Both the position numbers and the translations under genes were made by a program. Shown piece after piece: positions 59,532 through 64,000 of a stretch of DNA of 64,000 bases (position 1 is its first letter; each line of letters begins with the position of its first letter). Origin of the DNA: Hungatella sp. (lineage in GTDB: Bacteria; Bacillota; Clostridia; Lachnospirales; Lachnospiraceae). The notes under the pieces are model-generated. The model worked only from the letters and a program-made list of their open reading frames with translations, had not been told where the DNA came from and did not search any database. The stretch spans positions 1 to 64,000 of the forward strand of contig JAAWBS010000033.1 in the NCBI GenBank assembly GCA_022792815.1, written 5' to 3'.

Positions 59532-62114
59532 ATGAAAGTATTGGTAATCGGAGGCGTGGCGGCCGGGACGAAGACAGCGGCAAAGTTAAAGAGGGAGGAT
59601 CGAAGCGCTCAGGTGACAGTCATCACCAAGGGCAAGGATATATCTTATGCCGGCTGCGGTCTTCCCTACTATGTGGGAGGCATGATCGAGACACCGGAGG
59701 AATTGATCGTCAATACGCCGGAGAAGTATTCGGCCCTCACAGGGGTTCATGTGATGACTCAAAAGGAGGCCATAGGCTTAAATCCGGCCCAAAAGACGGT
59801 GACGGTGAGAGATGAACAGACAGGGGAAGAAGAGTTTATCGCTTACGACAAGCTGGTCATCGCCACAGGAGCCTCGCCGGCGCTTCCGCCGGTAAAGGGC
59901 ATGGACCTTTCCGGCGTATTTACCATCCGGACGCCAAGGGACGCGGTGGATGTGCGCACCTGGGTGGAGGAAGGGCAGGTTAAGAAGGCAGTGGTAGTGG
60001 GGGCAGGCTTCATCGGCCTGGAGATGGCAGAGAACTTAAAACAGAAGGGAGTTGGGGTGACTGTCATCGATTTTGCCCCTCAGATCCTGTCCGGGATTCT
60101 GGATGGGGACATGGCCGCATATGCCAGGAGACATCTGCTGAAACAGGGAATTCCCGTCATCACCGGGGCCAAGGCGGAGGAGATCCTGGGCAGGGACCGT
60201 GTGGAGGCGGTGAAGACAACGGCGGGAACCTTAAGCTGCGGCCTTGTGATCATGGCAGCGGGGATCCGCCCCAACACCGGATTTTTGGAGGGAAGCGGTG
60301 TGGAGATGAACCGGGGTGCCATCGTGGTGGACCGGCAGCTAAGGACCAGCCTACCCGATGTGTATGCGGCAGGGGACTGCGCACAGGTGACAAACCGCAT
60401 CACCGGAAAACCTCAGTGGTCGCCCATGGGCTCTTCGGCCAACTTAGAGGGCCGCACTCTGGCCCAGATTCTCGGGGGAGAAGAGAAGGAGTATCCGGGT
60501 GTCCTGGGGACCGGAGTGGTGAAGCTTCCGGGTCTCAACTGCGGCCGGACCGGTCTGACGAAAGAACAGGCCCAGGCCGCGGGATATAAGGTGGAGACGG
60601 TTCTGGCGGTCACTGACGACAAGGCCCACTATTATCCGGATGCCGCATTTTTTGCCACCAAGCTCATCGCGGACAAGGACAGTCACAGACTTCTCGGCAT
60701 GCAGGTCTTTGGGCCGGGAGCGGTGGACAAGATGGTGGACATCGCCGTTATGGGTCTCGTCATGGGAGCCAGGCTGGAAGACTTTGAGAACGGGGATTTC
60801 GCCTATGCGCCGCCTTTCTCCACGGCCATTCATCCCTTTGTCCAGGCGGTCTATGTGCTTTTGAACAAGCTGAATGGATCCATGGTGAGTATGACTCCGG
60901 AGGAGTACGGCGCCGGGAAAGCCAGGGGATACCGGGTTCTGGATGTGAGCCCTGATTCGGCGATCCGGGGAGCCAGACACATTGATCTTGGCCGGGGGGA
61001 GCAGGCGCTGGAGGGCATAGGAAAGGAAGAAAAGCTTCTTTTAGTCTGTGCCAAGGGAAAGAGAGGGTATTTCCTCCAGAATCGTCTGCGTTTTCTGGGA
61101 TATACCAACACGGCGGTACTGGAGGGAGCGACCTTTTTCAATGACGTGAAGGTGGAGGGAGACCACAGCCAAGTGTCCAAAGAGGAGGAGACCAGAGTCA
61201 AGGCCCTTGGCTTTTTGAAGGACAAGAGGACTCCGGACAGATTCAACGGCAGGGTCATCACCAGAAACGGGAAGATCAATGCCCAGGAGGCCAAGGCCAT
61301 TGCGGAGGCGGCGGAGCGGTTCGGAAGCGGTGAGGTGACCATGACTTCCCGTCTCACCATGGAGATCCAGGGCGTGCCTTTGGAAAATATTGAGCCTCTG
61401 AGGGAGTTTCTGCTTCAGGCAGGGCTGGAGACGGGGGGAACCGGTTCCAAAGTAAGGCCGGTGGTCTCCTGCAAGGGAACTACCTGCCAGTATGGCCTCA
61501 TCGATACCTTTGCCCTGTCCGAGGAGATTCATGAGAGATTCTACCACGGTTATAGGGAGGTAAAGCTGCCCCACAAGTTTAAGATCGCCGTAGGCGGCTG
61601 TCCCAATAACTGTGTGAAGCCGGACCTAAACGACCTTGGCATCATCGGACAGAGGGTTCCTCAGCTTGACCCGGAGAGGTGCCGAGGCTGCAAGGTCTGC
61701 CAGGTGGTAAACAGCTGCCCTGTCAAAGTAGCGGCGCTGAGCGGCCAGACCATCACCCTCGATCAGTCGGCCTGCAATCACTGCGGACGATGTATCGGAC
61801 AGTGTCCCTTCGGCGCTGTATCGGAGTCGATGACAGGATACCGGGTGTACATTGGCGGACGCTGGGGCAAAAAGGTGGCCCAGGCCCGGTATTTGGACAA
61901 AATATTCACGGACAAGGAGGAAGTTCTCTCCGTCGTGGAGAAGGCTATCCTTCTGTTCCGGGAGCAGGGAATCACCGGAGAACGGTTTGCCGACACGGTG
62001 GCGAGAATCGGGTTTGAGGACGTGGAGAGACAGCTTCTGGCAGACGATCTCCTGGCGAGAAAACAGGAAAACATCGCCGCTCAAAAACACATGAAGGGCG
62101 GGGCCACCTGCTGA
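59532..62114 (+). CDS. CoA-disulfide reductase/rhodanese/siroheme-type reductase/ferredoxin fusion
   Basis: An 860-residue four-part protein. Residues 1-450 are a CoADR-type flavoprotein with FAD loop GGVAAGTKTAAKL and active-site Cys42 in YAGCGLPYY. About 460-550 is a rhodanese-like domain with LLVCAKGKRG. About 560-705 resembles half of a sulfite/nitrite reductase: CKGTTCQYG (about 647) and GGCPNNCVKP (about 689) give the four Cys of a siroheme-linked 4Fe-4S cluster. About 712-760 is a 2x[4Fe-4S] ferredoxin (CRGCKVCQVVNSCPVK, CNHCGRCIGQCP). It could pass electrons from NAD(P)H to sulfur species (CoA persulfide, polysulfide or sulfite). Exact reaction unknown. AAGGAGGGGGTTAGCT precedes the ATG. 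Confidence 0.85.
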   Translation: MKVLVIGGVAAGTKTAAKLKREDRSAQVTVITKGKDISYAGCGLPYYVGGMIETPEELIVNTPEKYSALTGVHVMTQKEAIGLNPAQKTVTVRDEQTGEEEFIAYDKLVIATGASPALPPVKGMDLSGVFTIRTPRDAVDVRTWVEEGQVKKAVVVGAGFIGLEMAENLKQKGVGVTVIDFAPQILSGILDGDMAAYARRHLLKQGIPVITGAKAEEILGRDRVEAVKTTAGTLSCGLVIMAAGIRPNTGFLEGSGVEMNRGAIVVDRQLRTSLPDVYAAGDCAQVTNRITGKPQWSPMGSSANLEGRTLAQILGGEEKEYPGVLGTGVVKLPGLNCGRTGLTKEQAQAAGYKVETVLAVTDDKAHYYPDAAFFATKLIADKDSHRLLGMQVFGPGAVDKMVDIAVMGLVMGARLEDFENGDFAYAPPFSTAIHPFVQAVYVLLNKLNGSMVSMTPEEYGAGKARGYRVLDVSPDSAIRGARHIDLGRGEQALEGIGKEEKLLLVCAKGKRGYFLQNRLRFLGYTNTAVLEGATFFNDVKVEGDHSQVSKEEETRVKALGFLKDKRTPDRFNGRVITRNGKINAQEAKAIAEAAERFGSGEVTMTSRLTMEIQGVPLENIEPLREFLLQAGLETGGTGSKVRPVVSCKGTTCQYGLIDTFALSEEIHERFYHGYREVKLPHKFKIAVGGCPNNCVKPDLNDLGIIGQRVPQLDPERCRGCKVCQVVNSCPVKVAALSGQTITLDQSACNHCGRCIGQCPFGAVSESMTGYRVYIGGRWGKKVAQARYLDKIFTDKEEVLSVVEKAILLFREQGITGERFADTVARIGFEDVERQLLADDLLARKQENIAAQKHMKGGATC

Positions 62115-62195
62115 CATATCACGGCTGCCGTTCACAGATGACTTGTGAACACAACAGCATAACCCCAATTTATGAGATGTATTCCTTTTACATAG

Positions 62196-62224
62196 TTGAC
62201 AAATACGGGGGGCGTTGATAAGAT
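62196..62224 (+). promoter_or_regulatory. Promoter of the ilvN-ilvC leader
   Basis: TTGACA, 17 bases, TAAGAT. Start near 62231 leaves a leader of about 280 nt before ilvN. Confidence 0.7.
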
Positions 62225-62244
62225 GATGATACCAGGGTCGAAAG

Positions 62245-62468
62245 GTCCAAAATCCGATGCAAGCTTGCTTGCAGGAGGATTTTGGACTTTGAGACCCGCA
62301 AAAACATGAAAAAGCAGCCCGGGAGGGCGGATTTTGAATGTTTTTAGAATTGCGGGAGCACGGAGTGCGGAGCAATTCGCAGGTATCATCATGGCAGCGG
62401 GGGATTCAAGATCCGATTGGGGCTTGCTTGCAGGAGGATTTTGGACTTTGAGACCCGCAAAAACATGA
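62245..62468 (+). repeat. Duplicated 47-nt leader segment with hairpins
   Basis: GCTTGCTTGCAGGAGGATTT... is present twice without a mismatch over 47 nt (62263-62309 and 62422-62468), 159 nt apart. Copy 1 can fold as GTCCAAAATCC..GCAAGC-TT-GCTTGC..GGATTTTGGAC (62245-62287); copy 2 has changes in the left arm (TTCAAGATCC) that weaken the outer stem. Between them lie AAAAACAT/ATGTTTTT and AATTGC/GCAATT inverted pairs. Both copies can encode LLAGGFWTLRPAKT before a TGA. No T-box or SAM-type riboswitch is recognisable. The role is unknown; either a leader control element or a dispersed repeat. Confidence 0.6.
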
Positions 62469-62511
62469 GCATGAAAGGTCATTATACCAAAAAGAAAGCA
62501 GGACATGATGT

Positions 62512-63012
62512 ATGGATAGAATTGTGTTGTCGCTGCTGGTGGATAATACCGCCGGCGTGCTGGCCCGGGTGGCCGGTCTGTTCAGCCGCAGGGGCTACAA
62601 TATCGAGAGTCTGACCGTAGGAGTGACGGCGGACGAGAGATATTCCCGTATGACTGTGGTCTCTCTGGGTGATCAGAAGATTTTGGAGCAGATCGAGAAG
62701 CAGCTTCGCAAGCTGGAGGATGTGAGAGACATCAAGGAGTTAAAGCCGGGACAGTCTGTGTACCGGGAGCTGATTATGGTGAAAGTGCGGGCCAACGCGG
62801 CGCAGCGCCAGGCAGTCAGCGCGATCTCTGATATTTTCCGCGCGACGATTGTGGACGTAGGCAAGGAGTCTCTGACAGTCATGCTCACGGGAGATCAGTC
62901 CAAGCTGGATGCGCTGGTGAACCTGCTTGAGGATTACGAGATCCTGGAGCTGGCCAGGACAGGCCTTACGGGGCTGTCGAGAGGTGCGGAAGACATCCGT
63001 TATCTGCCGTAG
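62512..63012 (+). CDS. ilvN: Acetolactate synthase small (regulatory) subunit
   Basis: A 166-residue regulatory subunit: N-terminal ACT domain (VDNTAGVLARVAGLFSRRGY NIESLTVG) that binds the feedback inhibitor valine, and a C-terminal domain (LIMVKVRANAAQRQAVSAIS). It needs the catalytic IlvB subunit, which is not adjacent on the left. It heads the branched-chain amino acid genes with ilvC 77 nt downstream. Confidence 0.92.
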   Translation: MDRIVLSLLVDNTAGVLARVAGLFSRRGYNIESLTVGVTADERYSRMTVVSLGDQKILEQIEKQLRKLEDVRDIKELKPGQSVYRELIMVKVRANAAQRQAVSAISDIFRATIVDVGKESLTVMLTGDQSKLDALVNLLEDYEILELARTGLTGLSRGAEDIRYLP

Positions 63013-63074
63013 ACTTTTGCGGGCAGATGTCTTAAACATAGGGGGCAGACGGACGTTTGCCCCTGATATCATAA

Positions 63075-64000
<926 letters not shown>

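Noticed and set aside
62223-62309. Small peptide encoded by copy 1 of the ilvN leader repeat
   Set aside because: Its ATG lies at the -10 box and upstream of the predicted transcription start, and there is no ribosome binding site.

Overview
The window looks like chromosomal DNA of a spore-forming, strictly anaerobic member of the class Clostridia, most likely a gut Lachnospiraceae relative of the old Clostridium cluster XIVa. The reasons are the purine-rich Shine-Dalgarno sites (GGAGG), moderately high GC in coding DNA, a TepA-like protease next to FtsK/SpoIIIE, a SpoIID/LytB protein, formyl-THF ligase, a PPi-type phosphofructokinase, the priA-def-fmt-Zn peptidase-rsmB-rlmN-prpC-prkC-rsgA-rpe-thiN cluster and a tryptophan T-box. 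This is inference from gene content; no rRNA is present to name a species.

Layout. 1-2.55 kb is a decayed mobile element: phage/ICE-type small proteins, a chain of ATGA-coupled microproteins, an N-terminally deleted tyrosine recombinase, a broken minus-strand fragment and one copy of a 0.2 kb MITE-like palindromic repeat. 2.57-6.25 kb holds a DUF1847 gene and the methionine importer metN-metI-metQ, preceded by a promoter, a 27-codon peptide with ten Met codons and an intrinsic terminator, an arrangement that reads as a leader-peptide attenuator. 6.25-7.74 kb (minus) is an ECF sigma factor with a putative anti-sigma factor and a membrane protein. 7.87-9.07 kb is a GNAT acetyltransferase and cytidine deaminase, followed by a probable 6S RNA gene. 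9.5-14.3 kb has an AI-2E family exporter, a SpoIID/LytB protein and, convergent and overlapping it, a phosphofructokinase.

14.6-23.1 kb is an inducible sugar-uptake locus: YesM-type sensor kinase, YesN-type regulator, two permeases, a binding lipoprotein and two paralogous bicupin proteins that may act on the imported compound. 23.2-28.2 kb is a run of housekeeping genes (Nudix, SEC-C protein, methyltransferase, Hsp33, cold shock protein, DUF5662, TepA-like protease). 28.2-50.3 kb is a long, mostly co-directional core block: FtsK/SpoIIIE, formyl-THF ligase, MurE, MurF, PriA, Def, Fmt, Zn peptidase, RsmB, RlmN, PP2C phosphatase, PASTA kinase, RsgA, Rpe, ThiN, an ECF S component, SerRS and a glyoxalase-like protein. 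It ties cell-wall precursor synthesis, restart of replication, translation initiation and Ser/Thr phosphosignalling together.

50.4-54.1 kb is a regulatory and accessory patch: a PadR/HAAS pair with a palindrome over its promoter, four AGGTT-N5-7-AACCT dyads ahead of a strong promoter, a frameshifted coiled-coil DUF2325 gene, and a divergent XRE regulator whose own promoter region carries matching half sites. 54.1-56.1 kb is a TrpB2-type tryptophan synthase beta gene under a tryptophan T-box, with the second MITE copy lodged between T-box and gene. 56.2-62.1 kb has an ABC-class ATPase, a GltD-like flavoprotein (with a cre-like site) and a CoA-disulfide-reductase/rhodanese/siroheme-type/ferredoxin fusion. 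62.1-64.0 kb is ilvN and the start of ilvC, behind a leader that contains a perfectly duplicated 47-nt segment.

All reads are by eye from sequence; no search was run. Start codons were moved from the ORF-track start wherever a ribosome binding site argued for it.
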